The notes under the pieces were generated by a model. The model saw only the letters and a program-made list of their open reading frames with translations. It was not told the DNA's origin and made no database searches. From Burkholderia sp. Leaf177 (GTDB lineage Bacteria > Pseudomonadota > Gammaproteobacteria > Burkholderiales > Burkholderiaceae): DNA of 64,000 bases. The position numbers were made by a program, and so were the translations under genes. The DNA lies in the NCBI RefSeq assembly GCF_001424345.1, contig NZ_LMPF01000020.1:1-64000 (forward strand), read 5' to 3'. Shown in pieces: positions 43,458-53,274 of the stretch. Numbering within the stretch: position 1 is the stretch's first letter; every line of letters starts with the position of its first letter.

Positions 43458-44060
43458 ATGATCAAACTGATCGTCGGGCTCGGCAATCCGGGCGCCGAAT
43501 ACACCGCGACGCGTCACAACGCCGGCTTCTGGTTCGTCGATCAACTGGCGCGCGACTCGGGCGCGTCTCTGCGCGACGAACGCCGCTTCCACGGCCACTA
43601 CGGACGCGGCCGGCTCAACGGCCATGAAATTCATCTGCTCGAGCCGCAGACCTTCATGAACCGGTCAGGGCAATCGGTCGTGGCTGTCGCGCAGTTTTTC
43701 AAGATTTTGCCGGACGAAATTCTCGTCGCGCACGATGAACTCGATCTGCCGCCCGGCACCGTCAAGCTGAAGCTCGGCGGCGGCAGCGGCGGGCATAACG
43801 GCTTGAAGGACATTTCCGCGCATCTTTCGTCGCAGCAATATTGGCGGTTGCGGATTGGCATCGGGCATCCGCGCGATCTGATTCCCGAAGCCTCGCGCGC
43901 CGGCGCGAAGCCCGATGTCGCCAATTTCGTGCTGAAGTCGCCTCGCCGTGAAGAACAGGATGTGATCGATGCATCGATTGAACGCGCACTCGCCGTCATG
44001 CCTGTCGCGATCAACGACGAAATGGAACGCGCGATGATGAATCTGCATCGCGCTGGCTGA
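43458..44060 (+). CDS. pth: Peptidyl-tRNA hydrolase
   Basis: 200 residues from MIKLIVGLGNPGAEYTATRHNAGFWFVD, the family N-terminus; the in-frame ATG at 43440 would add six residues. Catalytic His in RHNAGF and the Asn/Asp residues of FMNRSG and AHDELDLPPG are present. Frees tRNA from stalled peptidyl-tRNA. Between rplY and hisC. Confidence 0.96.
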   Translation: MIKLIVGLGNPGAEYTATRHNAGFWFVDQLARDSGASLRDERRFHGHYGRGRLNGHEIHLLEPQTFMNRSGQSVVAVAQFFKILPDEILVAHDELDLPPGTVKLKLGGGSGGHNGLKDISAHLSSQQYWRLRIGIGHPRDLIPEASRAGAKPDVANFVLKSPRREEQDVIDASIERALAVMPVAINDEMERAMMNLHRAG

Positions 44061-44086
44061 ACTGAATGCCTGATAAGGAGCGAAAT

Positions 44087-45151
44087 GTGAGCCGTTTCTG
44101 GAGCGAGATCGTCGACAAATTGACGCCGTATGTGCCGGGTGAACAACCCGCGCTTGCACGTCCCGTGAAGCTCAATACGAACGAAAATCCGTATCCGCCG
44201 TCGCCGCGGGTTATCGATGCAATCCAGCGCGAACTTGGAAACGACGGAGATTCGCTGCGTAAATATCCGGACCCGACGGCGCGTGCGTTGCGCGAAACAA
44301 TCGCGCGGCATCACGGGCTGCGCGCAGAGCAGGTGTTCGTGGGCAATGGCTCCGATGAAGTCCTCGCGCACACGTTCCAGGCGCTCCTCAAGCACGACAA
44401 GCCGATTCGTTTTCCCGATATCACGTACAGTTTTTATCCGGTGTACGCGCAGTTGTATGGCGTCGCGTTCAGTGCCATGCCGCTGAACGCGGACTTTGGC
44501 ATCGATGTAGACGACTATCGCGCGCCCAATGGCGGCGTGCTGTTGCCGAATCCGAACGCGCCGACCGGGCGCGCGTTGCCGCTCGACGAAATCAGGATTC
44601 TGCTCGCGGCGAACCCGGATTCGGTTGTCGTGATCGATGAAGCGTATGTGGATTTCGGCGCGGAATCGGCGGCTATTTTAGTCGATGAATATCCGAACCT
44701 GCTGGTGGTCCAGACGTTATCGAAGGCGCGTTCGCTGGCCGGAATGCGAGTGGGATTCGCGTTGGGCCACGAAGCGCTGATCGAGGCGCTCACGCGGGTA
44801 AAGGACAGCTTCAACTCGTATCCGCTCGACCGGTTGGCGCAGGTTGCGGCCATTGCCGCGTTTGACGACGACGCGTATTTCCGCGATACCTGCACGAAAG
44901 TGGTCGAGAGCCGCGAGCGTTTATCGGCCGAACTGAAGGCGCTCGGATTCGATGTAGTGCCGTCAGCCGCGAACTTCGTGTTCGCGCGCCATCCGGCACA
45001 TGACGCCGCAACGCTCGCCGCAAGCCTGAAGGAGAAGGAGATTTTCGTGCGGCATTTCAAGTTGCCGCGGATCGATCAGCATTTGCGGATCACCATTGGG
45101 ACAGACGCCGAATGTGATGCGCTTCTGGCCGCGTTGCGCGCCATGCTGTAA
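44087..45151 (+). CDS. hisC: Histidinol-phosphate aminotransferase
   Basis: 354 residues from a GTG ([24 protein letters not shown]). The AAGGAG at 44072-44078 is correctly spaced for this GTG rather than for the ATG at 44066. PLP fold I with [12 protein letters not shown], the PLP-lysine region [18 protein letters not shown] and [11 protein letters not shown]. Catalyses imidazole-acetol phosphate to histidinol phosphate. This is a hisC outside the his operon; it may also serve aromatic amino acids. Confidence 0.93.
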   Translation: MSRFWSEIVDKLTPYVPGEQPALARPVKLNTNENPYPPSPRVIDAIQRELGNDGDSLRKYPDPTARALRETIARHHGLRAEQVFVGNGSDEVLAHTFQALLKHDKPIRFPDITYSFYPVYAQLYGVAFSAMPLNADFGIDVDDYRAPNGGVLLPNPNAPTGRALPLDEIRILLAANPDSVVVIDEAYVDFGAESAAILVDEYPNLLVVQTLSKARSLAGMRVGFALGHEALIEALTRVKDSFNSYPLDRLAQVAAIAAFDDDAYFRDTCTKVVESRERLSAELKALGFDVVPSAANFVFARHPAHDAATLAASLKEKEIFVRHFKLPRIDQHLRITIGTDAECDALLAALRAML

Positions 45152-45169
45152 ATGCGGATGGGCGCTTGT

Positions 45170-45430
<261 letters not shown>

Positions 45431-45474
45431 TTACTCTCTTCGCCCGGCATTTCAGCCGGCTTTGTGATGCGCGC

Positions 45475-45978
45475 TCACGGCACAGCGGGATCTGGCGCGA
45501 TCGGTCCAACTTTATCCTGCAAGCGCTTTTCCACCGATGGAAACACGAATTTGCTGACATCGCCGCCAAGTTGCGCGATCTCGCGCACGATCGTGCCCGA
45601 AATGAATTGATATTGGTCCGACGGCGTCATAAACATGGTTTCGACGTCGGGCAGCAAATAACGGTTCATGCCGGCCATCTGAAATTCATATTCGAAATCG
45701 GAAACAGCGCGCAGACCCCGCACGATCACGCGCGCGTTGTTCTTGCGCACGAAATCCTTCAGCAGGCCTTTGAAGCTCATCACCTTAACGTTCGGATAGT
45801 GCCCCAATACTTCATGGGCAATGTCCAGCCGTTCCTGGAGACTGAAAAACGGCTTCTTGTTGCGGCTATCGGCAACGCCGACCACCAGCGTATCGAAAAT
45901 ACTCGATGCGCGTCGCACAAGGTCTTCGTGACCGCGCGTGAGCGGATCGAACGTTCCCGGATAAACGGCTGTAACCAT
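45475..45978 (-). CDS. coaD: Phosphopantetheine adenylyltransferase
   Basis: 167 residues from [24 protein letters not shown], with the nucleotidyltransferase HxGH-type motif (TRGHEDL). I choose this ATG because the GAGGAG on the minus strand is six bases upstream of it, whereas the ATG at 45984 abuts the Shine-Dalgarno. Penultimate step of CoA synthesis. Next to rsmD as is common. Confidence 0.96.
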   Translation of the reverse strand: MVTAVYPGTFDPLTRGHEDLVRRASSIFDTLVVGVADSRNKKPFFSLQERLDIAHEVLGHYPNVKVMSFKGLLKDFVRKNNARVIVRGLRAVSDFEYEFQMAGMNRYLLPDVETMFMTPSDQYQFISGTIVREIAQLGGDVSKFVFPSVEKRLQDKVGPIAPDPAVP

Positions 45979-46154
45979 GGGCATCTCCTCTTTCTGATAC
46001 TTTTTCTGGCTTTTTGCAGAATTACTGACGATGCTTCGCCAGATTTAAATTGGGACGACACCGGCATCTACAAGAAGCCGTAATCAATCATGCCGTTTCG
46101 CCGGCCTGCTCGGCGATGGCCCGCGCATGGCGGCCCGCCATTTTGGAACGCGCA

Positions 46155-46847
46155 TTATTCACCATTTTCGCGCTGCAGCAAATGATAGCGGACCGCGCCC
46201 GCCTTGCCTTCGCGGGTAATTGCCCATCCGGCGAGCGCGGGCACTTGCGCCGGGTCGATCGGTTCCCCCGACTCCACGTAAAGCACGCCACTCGCCTTTA
46301 CCAGCGGCGCCGCAAGTTCGAGTGCGCGCTGGAGCATGGCGGTATCGCCGAAAGGGGGATCGAGGAAAACGACATCGAAGGAATTCGGCGGCAGATTTGC
46401 AGCCAGGCGCAACGCATCGGCTTCCACAATTTCGATGTTCTTCGCGGCCAGGCGCGCCTGATTCGCTTTTAACTGCGCGACTGCGCGGCCGCTGCGCTCC
46501 ACCATCAGTACGCGCAGAGCACCGCGCGATGCGGCTTCGAAGCCTAGCGCGCCGCTCCCGGCGAAGAGGTCGAGGCACTGGCGGCCATCGAGCGACTGGC
46601 CGAGCCAGTTGAAAAGCGTCTCCCGCACCCGGTCCGGCGTGGGACGCAAACCGTCGAGGCTTAGCACCGGTAACGGCGTGCGCTTCCAGTCACCGCCAAT
46701 GATCCGAATGGAATGCGCCTTTCCGCCCCGCGATGGCTGTGCTTCGCGTACCTTTGGCGCGCGTTCGGCCGCTGCGGGTTCACGGGTTTTATCGCGGGCG
46801 CGTTCGGGATTTCTCGTGAGCGTTCGGGTAATGTCAGAGCGGGACAT
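46155..46847 (-). CDS. rsmD: 16S rRNA (guanine966-N2)-methyltransferase
   Basis: 230 residues. SAM-binding CLDLFAGSGALGFEAASRGA and the catalytic DPPF motif (VVFLDPPFGDT). The N-terminal 40 residues are Arg/Lys rich and probably disordered. Methylates G966 of 16S rRNA. Upstream of coaD on the minus strand; divergent from ftsY. Confidence 0.94.
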   Translation of the reverse strand: MSRSDITRTLTRNPERARDKTREPAAAERAPKVREAQPSRGGKAHSIRIIGGDWKRTPLPVLSLDGLRPTPDRVRETLFNWLGQSLDGRQCLDLFAGSGALGFEAASRGALRVLMVERSGRAVAQLKANQARLAAKNIEIVEADALRLAANLPPNSFDVVFLDPPFGDTAMLQRALELAAPLVKASGVLYVESGEPIDPAQVPALAGWAITREGKAGAVRYHLLQRENGE

Positions 46848-47174
46848 GGACGTGCGTGAGTGGGCGGACGGTTAGCCGAGCGCGGAAAAGAAGAAAAAGT
46901 ACGTGAATAACAATGCCTTTCACCGATGCGGCACGTTACCACAGCCCCGCCGCCACGGATGTCACGGGCCGCCGCCATCCCGCTACTACAATCGATGCCG
47001 GCTGATAAAATACGCATCTTTCGCGTATTTGCGCTTTTCGCCCGGCTCTTCCCGCTGTTTTTAGCGGTTTTTCGCGGCACGATGGCAACTTCATCTTTGC
47101 GTTTTCGCGGACTGTCGAACCATCAACACATTCGCGACGGCACAGATGAAACGCCACCTCCACCACAGCAGATC
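46848..47174. promoter_or_regulatory. Divergent region rsmD / ftsY
   Basis: 327 bases. The ftsY frame stays open upstream of its ATG through this region to an ATG at 46926, with a second internal ATG at 47083 (MATSSLRFRGL), but neither has a ribosome binding site I trust and the product is not family-like. I see no other gene. Confidence 0.5.
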
Positions 47175-48401
47175 ATGTTCAGCTTTTTCAAACGATTAGT
47201 AGGCAAAACGAGCGATACGCCCGATGAAAATCAGGCAGAGGACGCTATCGAGCTGGATTCGGAGTCCGAAACCGGTCAAGAGCTACAGCACGCGACCACG
47301 CCCGTAACACCGGCGCAGCCGGTTGAGAGTATCGGCGAGCCGCTTTCTCACGCCACCACTCCCGTAACGCCGGCTCAACTGGTCGACGATTCGCCGATTG
47401 GGGAAACGAAGCCGTACTGGCAAGGCCGCACGGCGTCGCAATGGACCGCGCAGCAGGAAACAGCCGTCATCGTGCCGCCGCCGGAAGCGGACGCCGGCGC
47501 AAAACGGTCATGGCTCACTCGCCTGAAGACGGGTTTATCGAAGACGAGTTCGGGGCTGACAGGCATTTTCGTCGGCGCGAAGATTGACGATGACCTGTAC
47601 GAAGAGCTCGAAACCGCCCTGCTGATGTCCGATGCAGGCATGGACGCCACCGAATATCTACTCGAAGAACTGCGCGAAAAAGTGCGCAGCGAGCGTCTAA
47701 CCGACGCAATGCAAGTGAAGGCCGCGCTCCGCTCGCTTCTCGCGGATCTGCTTCGGCCGCTGGAAAAATCACTGATGCTAGGCCGCGCGCAACCGTTGGT
47801 GATGATGATCGCAGGTGTGAACGGCGCGGGGAAAACAACGAGCATCGGCAAACTGGCCAAGCATTTGCAAAGCTTCGATCAGTCCGTATTGCTCGCCGCC
47901 GGCGACACGTTCCGGGCAGCAGCGCGCGAGCAATTGCGCGTGTGGGGCGAACGGAACAACGTGACGGTTCTATCGCAAGAAAGCGGCGATGCAGCCGCCG
48001 TGATTTTCGATGCTGTCGGCGCGGCTCGCGCGCGGAAAATCGACGTGATGATGGCCGACACCGCCGGCCGCTTGCCCACTCAACTTCACCTGATGGAAGA
48101 GCTGCGCAAGGTGAAGCGCGTGATTGCGAAGGCGCAGCCGGACGCGCCGCACGAGATTCTGCTGGTTATCGATGCAAACACGGGCCAGAACGCGCTTGCC
48201 CAAGTAAAGGCTTTCGACGATGCGCTCGGCCTAACCGGGTTGATCGTGACGAAACTCGACGGCACCGCGAAGGGCGGGATACTTGCGGCGATCGCACGCC
48301 AGCGGCCGATTCCGGTGTATTTCATTGGCGTAGGCGAAAAGGTGGAAGACCTGCAGCCATTCAGCGCCGACGAATTCGCGGACGCATTGCTGGGTAATTG
48401 A
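47175..48401 (+). CDS. ftsY: Signal recognition particle receptor FtsY
   Basis: 408 residues from MFSFFKRLVGKTSD. An acidic N-terminal A domain (residues 1-100) contains two copies of HATTPVTPAQ at 39-48 and 59-68, a 20-residue repeat. NG domain: GVNGAGKTTSIGKLAKHL, DTFRAAAREQL, DTAGRLPTQLHLMEEL and TKLDGTAKGGILAAI. Membrane-associated GTPase that docks SRP-ribosome complexes. Convergent with argO; a 9-base perfect inverted repeat lies between them. Confidence 0.95.
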   Translation: MFSFFKRLVGKTSDTPDENQAEDAIELDSESETGQELQHATTPVTPAQPVESIGEPLSHATTPVTPAQLVDDSPIGETKPYWQGRTASQWTAQQETAVIVPPPEADAGAKRSWLTRLKTGLSKTSSGLTGIFVGAKIDDDLYEELETALLMSDAGMDATEYLLEELREKVRSERLTDAMQVKAALRSLLADLLRPLEKSLMLGRAQPLVMMIAGVNGAGKTTSIGKLAKHLQSFDQSVLLAAGDTFRAAAREQLRVWGERNNVTVLSQESGDAAAVIFDAVGAARARKIDVMMADTAGRLPTQLHLMEELRKVKRVIAKAQPDAPHEILLVIDANTGQNALAQVKAFDDALGLTGLIVTKLDGTAKGGILAAIARQRPIPVYFIGVGEKVEDLQPFSADEFADALLGN

Positions 48402-48409
48402 TTCGGCAT

Positions 48410-48437
48410 GCTGCAGGCGTTTTACAAGGCCTGCAGC
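48410..48437. terminator. Stem-loop between convergent ftsY and argO
   Basis: GCTGCAGGC and GCCTGCAGC arms with a 10-base loop, placed exactly between the two convergent stop codons (48401 and 48448). No T-run follows on either side, so the role is as a transcript end or stabiliser is uncertain. Confidence 0.45.
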
Positions 48438-48447
48438 AAGTCACGCT

Positions 48448-49059
48448 TCACCGGGAAAAGATCAACATTCCGGCAATCCACCACATCACCACGCCCACGA
48501 TCACATCCAGCACGCGCCACGAGACATCTTTCTCGAACAACGGCCGCAGCAACCGCGCCCCGAATCCGAGCACGGTGAACCAGATAATCGATGAACACAT
48601 TGCCCCGGCCGCGAACCATGCGTTCCCGGGCCAGCCGTATCGCGCGCCAATGCCTCCGAGCAATACGACCGTGTCCAGATAAACGTGCGGGTTGAGCAGC
48701 GACAAGGCGAGCACGGTCGATGCCGCTTTTAACGCCGTCTGCGACTCACCATTCTCCGCCTGCAAGTGCCCCGGCCCTTTCCATGCCGCGTGAAAAGCCC
48801 GCACGCCGTACAGGAACAAGAACACCGCGCCGGCCCAGCGAATCACGTCCAGCAGAACCGGCGCGCGGGCTATCAACGCTCCCATTCCGCCGATGCCCAA
48901 CCCAATCAGCATCACATCGATCAACGCGCAGATGGCGACGACTAATCCCACATGTCGCCGCTTCAAACCCTGCCGCAACACAAACGCGTTCTGAGCACCA
49001 ATCGCGATAATCAAGCTTGCGCCAAGCCCGGCGCCGGATAAAAAAACTGCTGTCGTCAT
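48448..49059 (-). CDS. LysE/ArgO-family amino acid exporter
   Basis: 203 residues from MTTAVFLSGAGLGASLIIAIGAQNAFVLRQGL, the ArgO-type N-terminus; a longer in-frame start at 49311 would run through the preceding gene. Six hydrophobic segments. Exporters of this group remove arginine or lysine. Its ATG overlaps the maiA stop (ATGA), so translation is coupled. Confidence 0.9.
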   Translation of the reverse strand: MTTAVFLSGAGLGASLIIAIGAQNAFVLRQGLKRRHVGLVVAICALIDVMLIGLGIGGMGALIARAPVLLDVIRWAGAVFLFLYGVRAFHAAWKGPGHLQAENGESQTALKAASTVLALSLLNPHVYLDTVVLLGGIGARYGWPGNAWFAAGAMCSSIIWFTVLGFGARLLRPLFEKDVSWRVLDVIVGVVMWWIAGMLIFSR

Positions 49060-49700
49060 TCCGCGTCCGGTTGTTGCCCAGGCGCAGCGCGCGCGAACGC
49101 ATCGATTTGCCCGGCGTGATCGGCGATACGTTCGATTGTCGGATACCGGCTCATATCGAGATTGAAGCGCCGCGCGTTGAACACTTGCGGCACGAGGCAC
49201 AAATCGGAAAGCGTGGGCGTATTGCCGAAACACAGCGCGCCGACGCGCGGATCGTTCGTCAGACGCTTTTCCAGCGAACTGAAGCCCGATTCCAGCCAAT
49301 GCCTGTACCACGTATCTTTCGCTTCCTCACCGACTTTGAGCGTGTGCTTCAGATACTTGAGCACGCGCAAATTGTCGATAGGATGAATCTCGCAAGCCAC
49401 CTGCAGCGCGACCGAACGGATGAACGCACGATCCAGCGCGCTCCCCGGCAGCAGCGTTGGCTTCGGATGCGTCTCTTCCAGATATTCGATGATCGCAATT
49501 GACTGCGTTAGTACGTCGTCGCCATCCACGAGCGTTGGCACGATGCCGTCCGGATTCAACTCTCGATACTCAGGCTTCAATTGCTCCCCGCCATCGCGCA
49601 GAAGGTGAACCGGCGCATAGTCGTAACCAAGCCCTTTGAGATTCAGCGCAATGCGCACGCGATACGCAGCCGAACTCCGAAAATAGCTGTAGAGCTTCAT
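49056..49700 (-). CDS. maiA: Maleylacetoacetate / maleylpyruvate isomerase (GST zeta)
   Basis: 214 residues. GST fold with the zeta signature MKLYSYFRSSAAYRVRIALNLKG and NPDGIVPTLVD. Isomerises the cis enoyl intermediate of tyrosine (maleylacetoacetate) or gentisate (maleylpyruvate) catabolism using glutathione. The neighbour is a 232-residue FAH-family hydrolase, which fits the gentisate pair as well as the tyrosine pair; no dioxygenase is present here to decide. The symbol is therefore provisional. Confidence 0.85.
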   Translation of the reverse strand: MKLYSYFRSSAAYRVRIALNLKGLGYDYAPVHLLRDGGEQLKPEYRELNPDGIVPTLVDGDDVLTQSIAIIEYLEETHPKPTLLPGSALDRAFIRSVALQVACEIHPIDNLRVLKYLKHTLKVGEEAKDTWYRHWLESGFSSLEKRLTNDPRVGALCFGNTPTLSDLCLVPQVFNARRFNLDMSRYPTIERIADHAGQIDAFARAAPGQQPDAE

Positions 49701-49720
49701 CGGTCCCCTCCGTTTTGTAG

Positions 49721-50419
49721 TCAGACCACGCGCACGGCGAACTCGCCGATTCCATCAACGCCGCCTTTCATCAGATCGCCCTTTTGAATCGCCCCGACGC
49801 CTTCAGGCGTGCCGGTAAAAATCAGATCGCCGGGGAACAGTTCGAACAGCGTCGACAAATACGCGATCGTCTCGCTCACCGACCAGATCAGTTGCGAGAT
49901 GTCCGAGCGCTGCTTTTCCTCGCCATTGACGCTGAGCCAGATCGCGCTTTTTTCCAGATGCCCGACCTTTGCCACAGGATGAACAGGGCCGAGCGGCGCG
50001 GAATGATCGAAGCCCTTCGCCGTGTCCCACGGACGGCCGAGCTTCTTCGCTTCGGCCTGCAAGTCGCGGCGGGTCATATCCAGACCAAGCGCGTAGCCGT
50101 AGACGTAATCGAGGGCTTGATCGGCGGGAATGTCTTTGCCTTGTTTGCCGATGGCCGCGACCAGTTCCATCTCGAAATGCACATTTTTCGATTGCGACGG
50201 ATACGGGAATTCGCCCGTCGCGCCAGGCGCGACGTACAGCACGGCGTCCGCGGGCTTGGAGAAAAAGAACGGCGGCTCGCGATCCGGATCGTGACCCATT
50301 TCGCGCGCGTGCGCCTCGTAATTCCGGCCGACGCAATAGATCCGGCGAACGGGGAATTCGTCGTTGGAACCGGCGACAGGCACCGCAACCACGGGCGCCA
50401 CAGCAAATACATGACTCAT
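49721..50419 (-). CDS. FAH-family hydrolase (fumarylpyruvate or fumarylacetoacetate)
   Basis: 232 residues from MSHVFAVAPVVAVPVAGSNDEFPVRRIYCVGRNYEAHAREMG; an in-frame upstream start at 50764 is in non-coding-looking sequence. Metal-binding and catalytic FAH residues are seen in VHFEMELVAAIGKQG, LGLDMTRRDLQ and FTGTPEGVG. The size is that of fumarylpyruvate hydrolase rather than the 430-residue tyrosine-pathway fumarylacetoacetase. It is 20 bases from maiA. The pair completes ring-cleavage product breakdown. Confidence 0.85.
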   Translation of the reverse strand: MSHVFAVAPVVAVPVAGSNDEFPVRRIYCVGRNYEAHAREMGHDPDREPPFFFSKPADAVLYVAPGATGEFPYPSQSKNVHFEMELVAAIGKQGKDIPADQALDYVYGYALGLDMTRRDLQAEAKKLGRPWDTAKGFDHSAPLGPVHPVAKVGHLEKSAIWLSVNGEEKQRSDISQLIWSVSETIAYLSTLFELFPGDLIFTGTPEGVGAIQKGDLMKGGVDGIGEFAVRVV

Positions 50420-50853
50420 TGCGCTTTCTCCAGTTAGATAAGGCTCGACCAAGGGCTCAAGTTTAACGTGCGCGGTTTGCCGTCGCGACTCAGCCGAATG
50501 GCATAGGGTCCCGGGAGCGACGCAGAAGCACGGGTAGAACAGAACGGCATCAAAAAAATCTGACGACAGCCGCCAAAGTTGGCCGCATGCGGTTTTTGCG
50601 ATTTTTAGCGCGGCCGACAGGCGTGACGAAAGAAAGACAAACTCAATGCATCCGGGACTTCGACATCCACGTTGTACGAAATGGCAGTCTGGTGCAACAA
50701 CACGGTGCGTGCTGATGGCGTCGATCCGGTTTCGCGTCTGCGCCGAATCCGGCTTCGTTAGCATAAGTTGGCTGCAGATTTCAGACGACTGCAGGACTCT
50801 CTATACGTCCGGTAATGCATCGAGAACAGCGAACCCAGTGGCCCCCGTTCTGC
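50420..50853. other. Intergenic region between FAH hydrolase and peptide operon
   Basis: 434 bases. It should contain the promoter of the FAH-maiA-argO unit and the end of the upstream operon transcript. The long in-frame extension of the FAH gene (start at 50764) runs through it, but the encoded residues look like non-coding translation. No terminator with a T-run is obvious. Confidence 0.45.
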
Positions 50854-52071
50854 TTAAACCGCCGGCGAACGATAGCGGCTTTGACTCACCCAATACAGAA
50901 CGGATGCGAAGAGTAGAACCGCACATTGAACAGATAACCAAAGCCAAAAATCTCCCGTCGATCCTTCCGCATTGCTGGCTGCGCGAGCGAACAGCATTCC
51001 GCCAGCCGCGCTGCTAACGAACGCGCCCAATCCACCAGACAGGCGCTGCAGGCCGAACGCTGTAGCAGGACTCTCGGACAGGGCGGCCACGAAGACGAGG
51101 TCGTTCTTGAGAAAGACTGAGATTTCCATCATCGTGAAGAACACAACTCCGAGCAGCAGGCTGGCGGCACTGCCGATCGACAGGAAGACCGCACCCACGG
51201 CAACCGCCAGAAACGACAGGCTGAGAATCGCGCCGTACGAACTTCGTTCGATCCGTTTCGCAACGAGCGGCTGAACGAAAATGACAAGCATCGAGTTCAG
51301 CAGCAGGATGGCCCCGAGCATCTCCGGCGGATGATTTTCAACGACATAAGGGCCGATGTAATTCTGAAAGTAAAAGTAGCAATAGAACGCCATGAAATTG
51401 AACAATAACGGCGCCGTCATTTTGGAAGCTCGACCGAACTCCATCCGCGTTGGCGATACGTAAGCACCGGTGGTGCCTGATATCCGATCGCTTGCCAACA
51501 CGCGGATATGCAAGATTGTTGCCAGTACGAAGATGCCGAACGTGACACTGAACAACAGGCCCCGGTTACTCATAATAAAAAAGCTGCCAACGAGTGGTCC
51601 CAGTCCCATCCCCGCATTGAAGGCGGAATTGGAGAACGACAGAAAGATGGCGCGCTGTTCGTCGGCAAGGCCTTTGATCAAATAGGCTTTGTTGGCAGGC
51701 AGATAGATCGCTGCGCCAGCCGCGATCGTCAGCACCGAGGGGATTAAAAGCCAAAGGTATTGCGTCGACAGGACGATAAGTCCAAATCCCAGCGATCTGG
51801 TCAGCAGCCCCAGGATCATCGCTTTTTTCAGGCCGATCCGATCCGCCACCATGCCACCGACCAGTCCACCGCCAAATTGGATCAACGAGGCGACCGCCAG
51901 GATCCAGCCGACTATGCGCATGTCGGTGCCGCCGATGTTCGACAGCATGACTGGAACGAAAGGCAACACGAGAAAACTTCCGAATGGAATCAGGAACGAA
52001 CAAAATAGCAATATCCTCGTGCTGTCCTGCAGTTCACGCAAACGACGGGCGCCAGAACGAACCATCTTCAT
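50854..52071 (-). CDS. MFS exporter of the peptide-type operon
   Basis: 405 residues from MKMVRSGARRLRELQDSTRILLF, about 12 membrane segments, with the family loop GMVADRIGLKKAMILGL. The C-terminus is short (YWVSQSRYRSPAV). Its start lies 38 bases inside the previous ATP-grasp gene, so it is translationally coupled to that gene. By position it should export the product of the operon, as dedicated MFS pumps do in dapdiamide- and bacilysin-type loci; this is inference from context. Inner membrane. Confidence 0.85.
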   Translation of the reverse strand: MKMVRSGARRLRELQDSTRILLFCSFLIPFGSFLVLPFVPVMLSNIGGTDMRIVGWILAVASLIQFGGGLVGGMVADRIGLKKAMILGLLTRSLGFGLIVLSTQYLWLLIPSVLTIAAGAAIYLPANKAYLIKGLADEQRAIFLSFSNSAFNAGMGLGPLVGSFFIMSNRGLLFSVTFGIFVLATILHIRVLASDRISGTTGAYVSPTRMEFGRASKMTAPLLFNFMAFYCYFYFQNYIGPYVVENHPPEMLGAILLLNSMLVIFVQPLVAKRIERSSYGAILSLSFLAVAVGAVFLSIGSAASLLLGVVFFTMMEISVFLKNDLVFVAALSESPATAFGLQRLSGGLGAFVSSAAGGMLFARAASNAEGSTGDFWLWLSVQCAVLLFASVLYWVSQSRYRSPAV

Positions 52072-53272
52072 ACTCAATCCAGATATTTTTATAGATGCGA
52101 GCGACGTGCTCGAACAGATCGTCGTGCGACAGCGCGCGCGCACACACATAGCCCTTGCGCTGAGTGTTGTCCAAGATGTCTATAAGCAGATCGCCGGCCT
52201 CGACGTTGAACTCATATTCAATGACGGCGTCGTCTATCTTCAAGAAGCCTGGGTCGCAAACTGCCTTGACAACCCCGGCCGGCGGCAAGAAACAAAAGAA
52301 GCCCGCCACTCCGAGTTTTTGCGCGTTGGCCGAATCGACGGGCCTGCCGACCAGATTATCGAGCGCCATATCGATTTGATGTACACCGCTCGTGAGTTCG
52401 GCCATCTTCCAGATGCGGTCGCCTCCCACCCGCGTCTGGGATTCGATAAGGAATGGCCGAGCGTCGCTCCCGACTTTCACTTCAGTGTGAGCGACACCGT
52501 TCTTGAGGTCGATCGCGGACAAAAAGGTCCGGGTCAAGTTGGCGATACGCAACGTCTCTTCCGGCTCGACTCCGTAAGGCGGAACCACCGTGTGGCTGAC
52601 CAGCGAATACGGATAACCGACCAGTTTCGACAGCGACATCGTGATGATGTCGTGACGACCATCTACAGAGAGCGATTCGATGCTGTAAAGCTTGTCGCTG
52701 TCGATCAGCATCTCCGCAAGAATGCCGTCGCCGCCATATTGTCCGCCCGATTTCACATAGCGCTCCAGTTCCTCGGCACTACGAATCTGATGCACGCCTT
52801 GACTTGCGGCGCCATTGATCGGTTTGACGATAATTCCAGGACCGTGTTGATCGAAGAAATGTTTCAAATCCTCCTCGGAGCGCACGCGTTTCCACGGAAG
52901 CTGCAAGTCGGGATAATCGCTGAGTTTCGCGCGCATTGTGTCCTTGTAGCGCGTGTTCAGAACGGCATCGAGATCAAGCCCGCTGATTCGCAGGTTGTCG
53001 GCGATAACGGCCGCAGTTTCAAGTCCCAACTCGCTAAAGGAAACCACCGCGGTGAGCGGAAGAGCGCGATGAATAGACTTAGCCTGCGCCAGGCAAAGTC
53101 CGATCCGCTCAATGTTTGCATCGCAGGCGTACGCACAGTCTTTCAGCAGATCGGCGTCGAAATAGGACGTGCCTTTGGTCGACCCGAGGTACGAAACGTC
53201 CATGCCGAGACCCAAGGCCTTCTCAACGAGTTCCGTCCAGCCCCCGAGAATCAGAATATGTGGCTTCGACAT
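52034..53272 (-). CDS. ATP-grasp ligase 2 (carboxylate-amine ligase type)
   Basis: 412 residues. ATP-grasp fold with a lysine-bearing strand (GIIVKPINGAASQGVHQI), the metal-binding loop IESQTRVGGDRIW near residue 290, and a C-terminal part with GVAGFFCFLPPAGVV. The usual Asn of the E-x-N-x-R motif is Gln here (ESQTR). It follows ATP-grasp 1 after two bases and overlaps the MFS start. It likely ligates an amino acid or peptide with acyl-phosphate activation. Substrates are unknown. Confidence 0.82.
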   Translation of the reverse strand: MSKPHILILGGWTELVEKALGLGMDVSYLGSTKGTSYFDADLLKDCAYACDANIERIGLCLAQAKSIHRALPLTAVVSFSELGLETAAVIADNLRISGLDLDAVLNTRYKDTMRAKLSDYPDLQLPWKRVRSEEDLKHFFDQHGPGIIVKPINGAASQGVHQIRSAEELERYVKSGGQYGGDGILAEMLIDSDKLYSIESLSVDGRHDIITMSLSKLVGYPYSLVSHTVVPPYGVEPEETLRIANLTRTFLSAIDLKNGVAHTEVKVGSDARPFLIESQTRVGGDRIWKMAELTSGVHQIDMALDNLVGRPVDSANAQKLGVAGFFCFLPPAGVVKAVCDPGFLKIDDAVIEYEFNVEAGDLLIDILDNTQRKGYVCARALSHDDLFEHVARIYKNIWIEYEDGSFWRPSFA

Positions 53273-53274
53273 AG

